Assembly: GCA_963277665.1 (NCBI GenBank)
Contig: OY728123.1
Span: 628,988,915-629,052,914, forward strand
Direction of reading: 5' to 3'
DNA length: 64,000 bases
DNA from: Viscum album
Taxonomy: Eukaryota; Streptophyta; Magnoliopsida; Santalales; Viscaceae
The stretch's first letter is position 1. Each line of letters begins with the position of its first letter. Made by a program: the position numbers and the translations under genes. The notes under the pieces were generated by a model. That model searched no databases, had not been told where the DNA came from, and saw nothing but the letters and a program-made list of their open reading frames with translations. Shown here one piece after another: positions 23,891 through 36,116 of the stretch.

Positions 23891-25196
23891 CCATCATTGA
23901 ATGTGGTAAAGGTAAATGAAATCTTTTCATCCTTGAGGGGGATAAATTAAAACCTCATGGATGATGTTTTCAATTTTAGAATAAAAGGGAGAGGATAACA
24001 GGATTGATGATATATTTTTAAATAAACATAAAAACAAATATAGTATATATAATATATTAGAGTTATAATTACACATGTATAAGTGTACATGACGAGACAA
24101 TAATAAAGAAAATAAAATAAAACTAAAAGAAAAAAGAAATAGGATTTTACCTCTTGAATTCTTCTCCTTGAGAACCTCCATGAAATTGGGTTTTGACTTT
24201 TCTTGATACTAAAGGATCGTGAAAGTGGGGAAGTGGCTTGGGAAGAGGATTAGGAAATATTTGGGCAAGCTTCAAGGCATTGGAGTTTTGAGGAGATGAT
24301 TTGGTGAAAGGTGGTATTTATAGGGTAGGAGAGTGATGTTTTTTTATTATTAATTCATTAGTTTATTATTTTGGTTAAGACTATTAATAGTTTGAATCTC
24401 ATATATAAATATATTACATAAAGAATAATTATTCTATATTATGGTTCCTTCATTTTTCATGACACAATAAATAGTGAATTTAATTTATACTATTATATAC
24501 CATAAATTATTGTATTTCCCTATTCACCAAAAAATAAACTATTTTATAAAAATACCAAAAAATAATTATAACCATTTTTATATATATATAATTCAAAAAA
24601 TGAACTCCTTTTTGTGAAAATAATTTTCTAAATAAGAGAAATTTAATTTTTAATTAAAATCATCATTTATAAGAAATATACCTAATTTAAAATTATAACC
24701 AATTTTATGACACTTTTAAAAATTAGTTATGGTCTCATAAAATTATTTTATAATCATAAGACAACAAAATATTAATTTATGAATCTATTTTATGAAAATA
24801 AATCTTCTTTTAAATCATTATATTAATTATTAAATTGCAAAAAAGTATTTATGTTTTACAAAAATATCAACACTTAATTTATTATTTTAAAAACATTTGT
24901 GTAATTATAATATGATATGATTCTATCATATTATACTTTAGAAGATGTAAAAATATTTATACTTTCATAGGCAAGTTAAATATTCTATTGGAAAGATTTC
25001 TTTTCCTATTGGTCATGGTACTATTCCAAGGGTCAAGTTATTATTCCATCAATATATGTTCCTTAATTTATTTTATCTCATTCATTATTCATTTATAAAA
25101 TATTAAATGTGTTCGTAATGTTATTTTATATGATTTATAATATATTAAATAATTATAAGAAGGTAATTTTCATTGATATAATTCCAGGGTGTTACA
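23891..25196 (-). mobile_element. Element B, 3' LTR, third fragment
   Basis: Matches 31485-32764, for example CCTCATGGATGATGTTTTC at 23953 against CCTCATGGACGATGTTTTC at 31533. Ends GGGTGTTACA, so the minus-strand LTR begins TGTAACACCC. Confidence 0.92.
24315..24323 (-). promoter_or_regulatory. TATA box of element B 3' LTR
   Basis: Minus strand CTATAAATA in a CCTATAAATACC context; the same box is conserved at 31895-31903. Confidence 0.65.
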
Positions 25197-25208
25197 TTCT
25201 TCCCCCTT
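25197..25208 (-). other. Element B polypurine tract
   Basis: Minus strand AAGGGGGAAGAA immediately before the LTR start TGTAACACCC. Confidence 0.8.
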
Positions 25209-25279
25209 ATGAAAGTTCACCCTCCAAATTTTATTTTAAAAACTATAGTGAAAACAAGTGGGGGTGATTCTTCTTTATC

Positions 25280-25656
25280 ACTTACTTTGGTTCCCATGTT
25301 GCCTATTCATACCTATTTTTCTTCCATAGTACTTTTCCCCGGTGAGTAGTCTTATTTCTTATAACATTATCTTTATGGTCCAAGATCTTTACTAGCTACT
25401 CCTCAGAAGAGATAGCATTTTCCAATTGTACCACCTTTGTATTCAGTGCATGTGAAGGATCTGGTATGTACTTCATCAAGAGGGATACATGGAATACATC
25501 ATGTACTTGAGATATGGTTGGTGGAAGTGATAGTATATAAGCTGTATCTCCAAAATGATCTTGAATCTCAAAGGGGCTGGTGTACCTAGGACTTAGCTTT
25601 CCTTTCTTCCCAAATATCATAATACTACTCCCAGGATTTATGTGTATGAAAACCAT
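25280..25656 (-). pseudogene. Element B pol: integrase C-terminus and chromodomain
   Basis: An 86-residue open stretch (25396-25656) reads FGKKGKLSPRYTSPFEIQDH, then VHDVFHVSLLMKYIPDPSH, the GPF-type integrase C-terminus. After an in-frame TAG the same frame continues with LVKILDHKDNVIRNK and VLWKKNRYE-stop-ATWEPK at 25280-25395, a clear chromodomain (VLW....EEATWEPE). Only two stops interrupt this part, so it is the clearest evidence in the window that these are chromoviruses. The polypurine tract follows about 70 bases further on. Confidence 0.88.
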
Positions 25657-26530
25657 TTCTTTTACCTTAAACTCTAGATCTTGTTAATGAATTTTGGTGT
25701 AGCTCTTTTTTTAACTTTGGGATTCCCAGATATGTTATTTAATTGTTTTCAACTTTTCAACCATTTAATTGACTATTTAATGCCACATCATCTTATGTTC
25801 ACTAACTTCATCCCATCTTTTTTGGTATTCTTAATATTTTCCCATAGAGTTTTTCATATAGAACCATTTGGATTCTATATTGGAAAATAATGTTGTAAGA
25901 GAACTCAAGTGAAGGTAGATGTTGTTCACATCATCCTTTGAATTCTATATAATATTCCCTCAACACATCTTTTAGTATATGGATAGTCCATTCGAATTTT
26001 CTATTAGTTTGAGTATGATAATCAATACTAAAGTTAATCTCCATTTTTATAGTATATTGGAGACTTTTTTAGAACTTAGAGGTGAATCTCAGATCTTGAT
26101 CAGATACAATTGACAGTGGTACTCCATGCAGCCTTACCACTTCTCTGATGTATATTCATGAAATTTGATCTAGTAATAATTCCTCTCAAATTTTGATAAG
26201 ATGATATCTATTTTTAAGACAGTCCATAAAAACCCATATAGCATTATTGACTCCATATTCCTTCAGAAGTCCAGTGACAAACTCCATGGTGATGTTTTCC
26301 CATTTCCTTGTTGATATGTATAATGGTTGCATCATCCCCTTTGATTTTTTCTTTCAACCTTCACATTCAAACATACCAGGAACTTTGATGTATATTTAGT
26401 GATATCCTTCTTCATATTTTCCCAAAAATACTGATCTTAGAGATTTTGATACGTGTTTTTACATCCTAGGTGTATAGAGAAAGTTGACCTATGTTGAACA
26501 TTTAGAAACTATTTCTTTACCTATGTATTG
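25657..26530 (-). pseudogene. Element B pol: integrase core
   Basis: The minus strand at about 26262-26345 reads KGMMQPLYISTRKWENIT followed by MEFVTGL, matching LPIP.WKWE.ITMDFVTGLP around the first catalytic residue; the Asp of MDF is Glu here. Stops and frameshifts elsewhere. Same order and motifs as in element A at 15668-15859. Confidence 0.75.
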
Positions 26531-26779
26531 GATGGTACATATATTCATGAACCAAATCTTAAAACTCACATCTCATCAATTTTGAACTCTAAGGATTTTT
26601 CCTTTCTTATGTATTAAACCTTCTTCGTAATTTTCATATCATTTCTTTGAGCATCCATTATTTTCTCTATGAGCGATGGTTGAGAAATACTTTAAGAAGG
26701 GATTGATTATATCCCTTATATAAATATTATGATTTATATCCTTTTAAAATCTATGAATATTGTATCCCTATAAATTCTT

Positions 26780-27060
26780 AGCATTGATAATGATGTAGGA
26801 TCCTTTCTACTTAGAACATCCTCCACTTTATTCTCATTTCCAGGATGGTAGTGTGTTGAGTATTCATAATCCTTGAGTAAATTTAACCATATTTTATCAA
26901 GCATATCAATCTCCTTCTATGTGAATATATATTTAAGTATATTATGATCATTATATATCTCACACTTCTCCATATAGAGATAATGCCGCCATATTTTCAA
27001 TGTGAAGATCACAGCTTCCAACTTCAGATGATGCATAGGATATTTTGTCTTGTGAAATTT
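26780..27060 (-). pseudogene. Element B pol: RNase H remnant
   Basis: The minus strand near 26818-26890 reads LLKDYEYSTHYHPGNENKVE, then DVLSRKD, the end of the gypsy RNase H domain (LIKDYD..IHYHPGKANVVADALSRK). The upstream part is frameshifted. Confidence 0.75.
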
Positions 27061-27499
27061 CAACTACCTTCAGGTGTAGGCTATCACTTTATCATTTTTC
27101 ATCACTAAATAACATAATCTATTCTTTGAAGAATCACTATATACCAAAAATAGTTCCACAATTTTTGAAATTGTGAGTACTAGCGGGCAGATAAGACTCA
27201 TTTTTAATGATTTGAAAGTCTTCACATTCACCGGTCCAAACAAACCTTTCTCCCTTCCAAGTCATCATGGATAGTGGGTTTGACATCATGATAAGTTCTT
27301 TAAAAATTACCAGTAATACCCAGCTTTACCAAGGATATTATGGATCTTCGTTACAAATATTTTCCAAGGATGCTCTTTGATTTCCTTTAACTTGGAAGGG
27401 TCCATATATATTCTTTTGTTGGTGATGAAATTTCCCAAAAATTATACTTATTCCATCCAAAACTCACTTTTACTATACTTTTAATTATGTTTCTCCCTT

Positions 27500-27960
27500 A
27501 TCAAAGTCTTTAGAATTGTATACAAATTCTCCTCATATTCCTCTTTACTCTTTGATTATATCAGGATATCATCAATAAAGACTACAAAAAATTAGTTAAG
27601 GTAATCTCTATTGACATTATTCATTGTGTTCATAAATATTGTTGGAGCATTAGTGAGTATGGTGGGAATAACTATGAAATAATAGTGTTTGTACCTCATT
27701 CAAAAGGTATCCTTCGGAATATGTACCTTTATCATATTTAATTAGTGATTTCCTGACAAAAGGTAAACCTTAGAGAAATACTTGTCCCCACACAGTTGAT
27801 TGAACAAGTCATATATCCATGTAAGGGGATGATTGTTCTTTATCATGTTTTTTTAGATCACAATAATCAATGTGGAGGTGCATTTATCCATCCTTGTTCT
27901 TGTGTAAGAGGATCGGTGCACCCCTTGGTAAAGCACTTGGACATATAAAACCATTTTCCA
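27500..27960 (-). pseudogene. Element B pol: reverse transcriptase remnant
   Basis: At 27541-27600 the minus strand reads LN-stop-FFVVFIDDILI-stop-SKSKE: the catalytic box FIDD is intact (27568-27579) but lies between stops. At about 27855-27925 it reads GAPILLHKNKDG-stop-M, then HIDYCD, matching [23 protein letters not shown] is the only element here whose RT box keeps both aspartates, yet its frame is destroyed. Confidence 0.82.
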
Positions 27961-28537
27961 CATTCTCCTGTAACAACTTATTCAATTCCTCTAACTCAAT
28001 GATGTTAATTATATAAGGTGTATTTGATATAGGAAGAGAACCAAGAATAATTTCAATTGATAACTAAGCCTCTTATTTAGGAGGAAGACCATGAAATTCT
28101 TTAGGGGACCCATCAATGTAGTTTATTTTAATTGGAATGTCCTCAAGAATTATTCTCTCCTTTATCAAAATCATTTAAACTAAATATTCTTTCACATAAG
28201 GAAATAATATAAACAATCGAGATGATGATTCTAAAAGAGATTCATCCTCATGATTGTACTTATATAGAATTGGAGGATTCCTTATAATGTGAATATTGAT
28301 CTCCCATTCTCAACAGTTTATGTTGGATTTGTATAAAGATATATAATCCATGCCAAATATAGCATCAAACCCCACCAAAGGAAGTAAGATAATATTTTTT
28401 GGGAGGTTATCTCCACAAAAATTAACATGGGGGAGTTATATACTCTAGAAGTAATAATTTCCCCTTTTTATGTTCTTAAAAATAACCCAACCTCCATATT
28501 TTAATGTGGTGTTTGAATTTTTATACTAACCATAAAA

Positions 28538-28573
28538 GATATGAAAGAATACACAGAACCAAAATTAAATAGT
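28538..28573 (-). pseudogene. Element B: protease active-site region
   Basis: Minus strand LFNFGSVYSFIS against the family motif LFDSGASHSFIS; the catalytic Asp has become Asn. Confidence 0.65.
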
Positions 28574-28725
28574 GTTCTCTCAATTATTGAATGAATAACT
28601 AGGGTACCTATCACCACATCATTGTCGAGCTCCACCACTGTAGTATTGATGTAAATATCATTCCCTCGCACTTTTTTCTATGGTGGTTTCTGACAATGAT
28701 TACCCTCAAGGACTCTAGGTTTAGT

Positions 28726-28773
28726 TCATTGGCTCAAATAGTGCCCTTACTCCTTATAGTTAAAACATTGAAC
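28726..28773 (-). pseudogene. Element B gag: zinc-knuckle remnant
   Basis: Minus strand VQCFNYKE-stop-GHYLSQ-stop, a CX2CX4HX4C knuckle with the second Cys changed to Tyr and the last Cys to a stop. Confidence 0.65.
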
Positions 28774-29449
28774 CATGGGTGGTTCTCTCTTTCGTCCCCA
28801 AAATTGTCCAGCTTCTTCATGTCTATTTAGCATTTATGATCTTTTTGCGCATCTTTCCCACATGTGAATCATTTCCCCATCTCTTTTAAAAAATCCCATA
28901 ATAATTCATCCCACTTTTTTTACATGGGACTAGTTGCGTTTATTTACACCATTAGCACTATATCAACTATATTGAAACTATATTTTTCATTTCTTCTCTC
29001 CATAGTCATGGGACTATTCCCCAAACTATATCTCCAATTTGAGATAACATGAAACAACTTATTCATAACTCCCAATGTCTAAAATTTATATATCCTTTCA
29101 AGGGTTTGGTTTTAATCCACTAAAAAACCTATCTACTTTGATATAATTTTTTATAACAAAACCTGAGGTGTAACTTAAAATCCTTATGAAATTTCATTCA
29201 TAAGACAAGATAGATTCACCTTATTTTTTATTAATCTATACAAATTATCTCTCCATATTGTTTTGAATATTTCTATTGAAATACTTATTAAGAAATATCT
29301 TTTTAAAGTCTTCACACACCATATCTTCAATTTCATCCTTTAGATTTGTGTTATTAATCGACCCCAACCATTATTCAACCTCTCCATCTAAATGTTAAAT
29401 GTACAAATTCATCTTCTCCATTTGAGATCTTTAAAACACTGAAAAGATC

Positions 29450-29569
29450 TACTCCATTGATTTGACCCACTTTTCCATGACTAGTGGATCGAAAGATCCA
29501 ATTAATATCAGTGGTTATTTCCGCATAAAAGACTCAATAGTCAGTTGATCCCTCTTAGGTGATGGAGGA
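29450..29569 (-). pseudogene. Element B gag: core fragment
   Basis: Minus strand reads QLTIESFMRK-stop, then GSFDPLVMEKWVKSME-stop, the same Gag block as element A at 18759-18968 (IESFMKQ... GSYDP... EKWIKSIE). The agreement between two elements makes the domain call firm. Two in-frame stops show it is dead. Confidence 0.75.
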
Positions 29570-29951
29570 TGTTCCACATTATTCATTTTATTTTTCATAC
29601 CCTGACATAGTAAGTGTAAGCATCACCATGAAATTTTTAAGTCCACCACCCAAGGCATTGGGGATTTCATTTCAGAAATCCCTACATGGTCCCTATGGGT
29701 TTTTGTCCTAGTATCTCTAGGTTCCTACCATTTTCTAAAATGGAAATGGTTTGAACAAACCATAATTCAAAAATTCAAGAATATATAATTTATTACATTG
29801 TGAAATTAACTCTAAAGGAATATATGGTGGTGTCCCTATGTTTATAATTTTTATAAAACCAATATTATTGGGTTATTTCATATAATTATCCTCATACTTG
29901 AGGGTTTTAACTAATATTTTTTAATCCTAATTCCCAAATTAACTAACTATA

Positions 29952-29962
29952 CTTTGATACCA
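29952..29962 (-). other. Element B primer-binding site (initiator tRNA-Met)
   Basis: Minus strand TGGTATCAAAG, one change from TGGTATCAGAG, two bases from the LTR edge at 29965. Confidence 0.8.
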
Positions 29963-30960
29963 ACTATAGAGACCCTACTTTTATTACATGATTATTGTAT
30001 CATTTTAAAGATAAACAACTTAAAAGCGTTACGAAAAAGGATCCAAAGGTTTAGTGTCTTGGGAAAATTCGGACCATACATAACTTATATATCATAAAAT
30101 ATAAACATTATTTTAATTTCTTCTTCTCTAACTTCTTAGTGGCCCTAATGTACTACTTAATATAAGTAATCACATAAGGATATACATCAAAGAATGTTGT
30201 GATCTAAAAACAAAGTAAGAGGATATATAATAAAATGAATTAATATAACCTGGGTGGGCATGATCATCATCATCATAAAATAAGAATGGGATAAAAATTA
30301 TAATCATGATACGAAGCATTAGATAAATTCATGTAATGTGGAAATGCATAAAAATGAAACATCATGTCTTAGTGGTCAACTATCACACATAGTTGTGAAC
30401 GAAGTTAGCATCATGTTCACAAATAATATATGTGGATAATCATAACATCATTAAAATTTTGAAAAAATATAGCATCATTTTAAGGCATATTTAAAATTAT
30501 GTCATGAGATAAATCACATTACCCAATATATTAGAGTGCTATATAATTCCAGGTGCACCTGTCACATAGGAACATTTACATAACCATGCATGCTACATAG
30601 AACATATAACAATATTTTACATAAAATAACCCATCAAAAGGAAATGGGTTTGACGAGAATTTCATTTAGTATTATTTCTTGAATAAACATTAAGGTTCCC
30701 AAAAAATAAGGTAATAACACACTTTCAGTAAGAAACATCAATCTTGAGTGAAGAAGAAAAAATATCAAGAGAAGTAAAAGATGTGTTTTTTAGAAAGAAG
30801 ATTTATTTTGGAATAAATATTTTCATTTGTCATAAAATCAAACTGGAAACATGTATATCATCAAAAATAAGAGGTAAATGACATTTTAAGAACATAATAT
30901 TAACATTCATACCATGGAATACAGAATAAACCAAAGAAAGGAATTGGTTTTGAGAATCCC

Positions 30961-30968
30961 CTTACCTT
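30961..30968 (-). promoter_or_regulatory. Splice-donor-like site in element B 5' LTR
   Basis: Minus strand AAGGTAAG, about 930 bases downstream of the TATA box at 31895-31903; also conserved at 11735-11742. Confidence 0.45.
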
Positions 30969-31894
30969 ATATCTGAAAGCTTCCTTCACTTTAATATCCT
31001 AGATAATAAACATAGATTCAATAATTAATAAATCTATAACCACTTATACATATATTTTATTAATTATAATTTTATGAGGTTATTTTATGGACATTATGAT
31101 GAGTTACAGTGTTCAATTTCAATGTTTTGGAGTGTTAGTTTTCTTTATTTTCATGATGGGTTCACTTGTATACATGTATGGAAGATCATGTAAAATTTGA
31201 GTAATTATCCAGAATTTAAATTATATGTAATTAATAAAGTTCCATATTTTTAATTGGTGTTATATATTATTATTTTTCTATATATGAGGATGAATCTTTA
31301 GATAAAATTTTAATGATAATCGTCTAAATGAATTTTGGCAGTTTTTGATAACATCGAACTCGTTTTGTTTTCAATATTTAATATTATGTATATATGTTAG
31401 TTACAGAACATAAAAAAGGTTATAAAATTAATTTTTCAATCTGTTTCAACCATTATAATGGTTTTATGACCAGTATTGAAGCTGAAAAAATAAAATGAAA
31501 AACTTTTATCCTTGAAAGTGATAAATTAACACCTCATGGACGATGTTTTCTTTTTTAGAATAAAAGTGAGAGGAGAATAGGGTCGATGATATAGTATTCC
31601 ATTAACATAATAGCATTACAGTATATATAAGGTACTATATTTATCATTCCACCTGGATAAGGGTGTATGAGGAGAGAATAATAAAATAAAGAAAATAAAA
31701 TTAAAATAAAAAAAAAGAGGATTGTACCTCTTAAATTCTTCTCCTTGAGAACCTCATTAGGGAAATTGGGATTGGTATTTTGTTAAGACTAAAGGACCCT
31801 AGAAGTGGGGAAGGGGATTTGGAATATAAATGGGTAGAAATTGGACAAGCTTAAAGCCTTTGTAGTTTTTAGGAGAATAGGTGGGGATGGGTTG

Positions 31895-31903
31895 TATTTA
31901 TAG
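31895..31903 (-). promoter_or_regulatory. TATA box of element B 5' LTR
   Basis: Minus strand CTATAAATA in the context CCCCTATAAATACAACC, preceded by a CT-rich stretch. Conserved in the other LTR at 24315-24323. Confidence 0.7.
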
Positions 31904-32764
31904 GGGAGGAGAGAGGTGTTTTATGATTATTTTATTCATTATTTTTTATTTTGGATCAAGAATATGAATATTTTTAACCTTATCACCAAATATATTAAAT
32001 AAAGAATAATGATTCGAGATTATCGGGCTTAAATCAACCATGAATCAAAAAAGAGTAAATTTAATTTATACTATTATATATCGTAAATTATCATATATCA
32101 CTATTCACTAAAATTTCAACTATTTTAGAAAAATCCAAAAATATTCACCCTAACCACTTTTCTATATGTATAATTCAAAAATGAGCTATATTTTATTTAA
32201 ACAATTGTCTAAATAAGATAAATTTAATTTTTAATTAAAATCATCATTTATTTAGAAAATACCAATTTTGAAATTGTATGACACTTCGAAAATTAGCTAA
32301 GGTCTCATTAAATTATATTATAATCATAAGAAAAAAATATTAATTTATAAATCTATTTTATGAAAATTAATTTTCTTTTAAATCATTATATTGATTATAA
32401 AATTGTAAATAATAATTTATGCTTTATAAAAATACCAACACTGAATTTATTATTTTTGAAACATTTATTTACTTATAATATGATATTATTATATCACATT
32501 ATCATTCATAAGATGTCCAAATTTTATTTATACTTTCATATGTGATGTTACTATTCTATTGGCCAGATTACTATTCCTAATTGTCATGTTGCTATTCTGA
32601 GGCTCAAGTTACCATTCCATCAATTTAGGATCCTTAATTTCTCTTTTTTTTAATTCTTCATTTATAAAGTTGTATTGTTCTATTAATTTGATTTTATGAG
32701 ATTTATACTATTTGAAATGATTATAAGAAGGAAATTTCTGTTGATAGAATTACAGTTTGTTACA

Positions 32765-34469
32765 AGTAATGACTATGACCAATGGGTGTATCCATGGTGC
32801 CATAAGTTTTTATACATCACGCTAGATCCAAGGAGTGTAACTAGGTATCCTAATATCTAAAAACTAATAGAGGGATCATTTGGTGTTTTTTCATCCGTCC
32901 TCTGATAGAAAAATATTGGGTTTCAAGGTGGGTATCTCCCATGGAAATAATAATCTATGAATCGTAATGGAATCTAAGAGTGATCAAGGAATTACCTCAT
33001 GAATCAAAGGTCAGATCGATTCTAACCACTCCAATAATAATGAATAGGTCTATATTCAATAGGAACCATATAAAATATTTTTTTAATAAATTATCCATTT
33101 AATACTTATGTCGTTTAATAATCCATTTTCCCAATTCCATTTCCTTTTATACAAGTTACAAGTCTAAAGGTACATAGAACCATTAATTATTTTATATAAG
33201 TCATAATCAATTCATTAGGTCCACTATAATACCTTTTATTAAGCATGAAAAGGAATTCTATGAACATTAAACCAAATATTTTAATTAAATTCTTTTAATA
33301 CAAGTGATTTGTATCTATATAAATTCCATTTATTATTCAAAAGGATTCATTGAATAATTTTTCACACTTAACATAGAATTGAAAAGTGATAAATAAAAGG
33401 TTTTAGCCATAAATAACTCAATATTCAATTATTATAATAAGTATTAAAATTAAAATGGTCAATCCACACTCCTAAATAGTGTGTTAGAATAACCCACTTG
33501 GGTTACCAAAGAATATTCAAAGAAACACCCTAATTGTGGTGGAAGTGTTGATGTTTTGACCTCTAATGGTGTAATGATACATCACTTAAAAGTCTCTAGA
33601 ATATGGTCATTCTATATATTATAAATTCTTTGAATTAAATAAGAAACACCTGATGAAATCTATGTGCACAAAATGAAGATTGTTTATAAAATGGTGAGAA
33701 TTAAGGAATGAGTCATAGACCACCTAACAATACTCATAAAAATATCCTCATCCAGTATAAACCTTTAGTTTCACCAAGATCCTATGAAATTTTTGGAATG
33801 TATCAATTCCTTGAAAATATGACATAAGATCCTGCACCAAAATAGTGCAAAATTTATGAAGTAAAATGAAGAATAAATCCAAAGGAGTGAAGGACTTACT
33901 GGAATAATATCAATGTTAAAGATGGATATAAAATTGGTTTTTGGATTGAAGACTGATATAAGGACCTATCATAGGGATGGATCCATGGGTGCTTCTATGG
34001 GAGAGGGGGGGAGGGTTGTGGTTCTATCTGAAAAATAGAGGACCTTACTCTATTTTTTAAAAAACTAACCCTTGAATTTACACAGAATGTAAATAATTTA
34101 CATGCCATGTAATGTTTGGGGTCTAACATACTAGAAAACAATTACTAAACAACATATAGGTTCTATCCATACCATTTACACATCATGTAAGGATTAATTT
34201 CTATGTAATCAAATTACAAGTCGTGTAATTGGCCTGCATCCTGCCTTCATCCCTCCTGTTTTCTTCTCTAAAAAAAGAAACCAACCTGCCATAGCCCAGC
34301 TTTAGGGTATAAACCAAAAATAGAGATTCAAAAGTATAAATGGGAAATTAAATGGATCCATAGTTGAAATAAAAAAGTGAGACCTTAAAGTTTTACCCAC
34401 ATAAAGGAAACCATCCCCTTTTAATGGAGAAAAAACACTATTTGAGAAAAACATCAACCACTGGTCACA
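32765..34469 (-). mobile_element. Element C, 3' LTR, second fragment
   Basis: Continues C's LTR after element B; AATGACTATGACC at 32768 follows the sequence left of 10739, and the whole matches 41035-42720 (for example AATATTGGGTTCCAAGGTGGGT at 41190). Ends GGTCACA, so the minus-strand LTR begins TGTGACCAG. Confidence 0.85.
34098..34229. repeat. Near-palindromic 16-17-mers in C 3' LTR
   Basis: TTACATGCCATGTAAT (34098-34113), TTTACACATCATGTAA (34175-34190) and ATTACAAGTCGTGTAAT (34213-34229). Equivalent to the set at 42416-42546. Confidence 0.65.
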
Positions 34470-34478
34470 TATGATGGC

Positions 34479-34540
34479 CTCCCCCTCCCAAGCCTCATCC
34501 TGTAAATGGTTTTGAATCCATAGAACATATACTAAAGGGA
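34479..34540 (-). pseudogene. Element C pol: chromodomain end overlapping polypurine tract
   Basis: The minus strand reads VYVLWIQNHLQDEAWEGEG without a stop, a chromodomain tail (VLW......EATWE). The last codons are themselves the purine run GGGAGGGGGAGG at about 34479-34491, which must be the polypurine tract, ten bases from the LTR start at 34469. So coding and replication-priming sequence overlap. Confidence 0.72.
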
Positions 34541-34559
34541 CAGAACATCATCATAGTGA

Positions 34560-34800
34560 CTTTTTTCTCTAATCAATTATGTCTATAGGATACTCCTTAA
34601 AAGAAGAATCAAAATCCAACTCAACATCTTCAGGATCAAAAGTATGATATGGGTTGGCATGATACTCGTGAAGTCGTGAAACGTGGAAGACATCATCAAT
34701 GTCACGATACCTATGAGGTATTATAAACTGATAGGATACCAGCCCAGATCTCTCTAGAATCTCAAAAAGTCAAACATAACAAGATGTAATTTCCCATGGA
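34560..34800 (-). pseudogene. Element C pol: integrase C-terminal module
   Basis: Minus strand reads FEILERSGLVSYQF, then DIDDVFHVSRLHEYHANPYH and later FKEYPIDIID-stop. It aligns with PFEILERIGPVAYRLALPP...VHNVFHVS.LRKY.PDP and the PV.ILD start of the chromodomain. Long open runs with few stops. Confidence 0.78.
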
Positions 34801-34946
34801 CTATGTATCCTTCAATACCCAATCATGGGCAATACCCGTAGGAAAACTTGATCCCCATCCTCAAAATACTTAGGTCGTCAGTGGTGATCAGTATAATATT
34901 ATTATCTTGACTAAGAAGTATACATACACTTCTGGATCAGTTGAAC

Positions 34947-35321
34947 CTACTCTGAAGTCTCTTGCATGAGATGAGGACCCAGTATCACTGACTCACCTAC
35001 CTTTAACCAGCACATACGTGAATGGAATGGCCAAATATACAAGTCCTCAAAGGGATCCATCTGAATCGTTTCCTTAAAGCTACTATTATTATAGGAAAAC
35101 TCAATGATAGGAATATGATTCCAACAAGAACCTCTAAAATCAAGTAGGTATACTTGTATCATGTCCTCCAACACCTTTATCATCTGTGTGGATGGGCCAT
35201 CAATCTGAGGGAGAAAGGTTGTGATCAAAAGCACTGATATACCCATAGCGTTCCGCAACCCATTCCATAACCACGATGTAAAATGAGTTTTGAAATTTAA
35301 AACGATAGTATTAGGGACCAA
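34947..35321 (-). pseudogene. Element C pol: integrase catalytic core
   Basis: A 124-residue open stretch covers the middle of the integrase core: NFKTHFTSWLWNGLRNAMG, TTFLPQIDGPSTQMIKVLED, LDFRGSCWNHIPIIEFSYNN, PFEDLYIW and CWLKVGESVILGPHLMQET. These follow the plant gypsy order DPRFTS.FW..L...G, FHPQTDGQSER....LEDM, VLDF.GSW...LPL.EFSYNN, PFEALYG and CW...GE...LGPE.VQQT. DPRF has become NFKT, so the second catalytic Asp is lost or shifted; the Glu of the LED block is kept. Longest readable integrase piece in the window. Confidence 0.85.
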
Positions 35322-35589
35322 TTTTAGTTGTATGATCTCATAGACAAAAATTTTTCTTAGCTCGTCAATTGAGAATGTCTCCTAGATATGAAGAAATTGG
35401 GATATGTTAGTCAGTTGATCCACGACTACCCAAATTGTGTCGCTACCTTGACACGACCTCAATAAGATAAACATAAAGTCCACAGAAACATCTTCACATT
35501 TACATTACAAAACTGAAAAGTTATTTAACAATCCTATAGGTCTCTGGTGATCAACCTTCTACTACTGAGAGGTGGAACACAATATGATA

Positions 35590-35954
35590 AAACTCGTTAT
35601 CTAATGTTTCATCCTTGGCCACCAATACCAGTGTCACATAACTCGAGACATCATATAGATGCCTGGGTCAACTACCCATTTAGAAGAGTGGGAATCATGA
35701 AAAATTTCCTCTATTATATATATAGAAACCCATACACACCCATTTATATTAATAATATTGTCTCTATCAATAAACAAATCCAGAAGAAAGTCCCCACCAG
35801 TATTACTCTCCCGTAAAACCAAACCCTCGAGATCTGAAAATTGTATTCTCTTCATCCTATCAAGTCGAGGATAGGTAACTATCAAGAATGAGATATATGA
35901 CTTCTCAGAACTATAATGAAACTCCAGATATATCTCAAAAAATAGGGCCATCAA
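35590..35954 (-). pseudogene. Element C pol: integrase zinc-binding N-terminus
   Basis: An open stretch of 106 residues ends in EEIFHDSHSSKWVVDPGIYM, then after a stop HWYWWPRMKH. This matches the HHCC-type N-terminal domain (EAH.S.YS.HPG.TKMYRDLR..YWWPGMK). The second His of HPG is replaced by Asp, which would break zinc binding. The upstream half of the stretch is the poorly conserved RNase H-integrase connector. Confidence 0.72.
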
Positions 35955-36116
35955 TGTTCATTCATCACTAGCTTCCTATAAGACCTATCCCTAATTTTTT
36001 TGACGGAGTGCATCCATTATCACATTGCATTTTCTAGGAACATAGGTATACTCAGAATTAAAGCAATGATGATATTCAATGCATATTCATAGTTTGAGAT
36101 TGAATTCATTCTTTTA

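Larger units (their letters stand above)
10739..32764 (-). mobile_element. Element B, chromovirus with nested insertions (whole span)
   Basis: Minus-strand Ty3/gypsy element inserted in the 3' LTR of element C. Its LTRs are 29965-32764 (2800 bp) and, after removing element A and solo LTR S, 10739-11945 plus 22242-22542 plus 23896-25196 (2809 bp). The flanks carry AGTTA (10736-10740) and AGTAA (32765-32769), a target duplication with one mismatch if the LTR edge is at 10741. Interior 25197-29964 has a polypurine tract, chromodomain, integrase, RNase H, RT, protease, gag and a tRNA-Met primer site. All domains contain stops. Confidence 0.9.
29965..32764 (-). mobile_element. Element B, 5' LTR (uninterrupted)
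   Basis: 2800 bp without insertions, so it serves as the reference for the broken 3' LTR. It preserves the pre-insertion sites of element A (near 31170) and solo LTR S (near 31470). Left end TATAGAGACCC (decayed TG), right end GTTACA. No gene inside. Confidence 0.92.

Noticed and set aside
35547..35816. 89-residue plus-strand frame
   Set aside because: Antisense shadow of the real integrase N-terminal remnant of element C on the minus strand.
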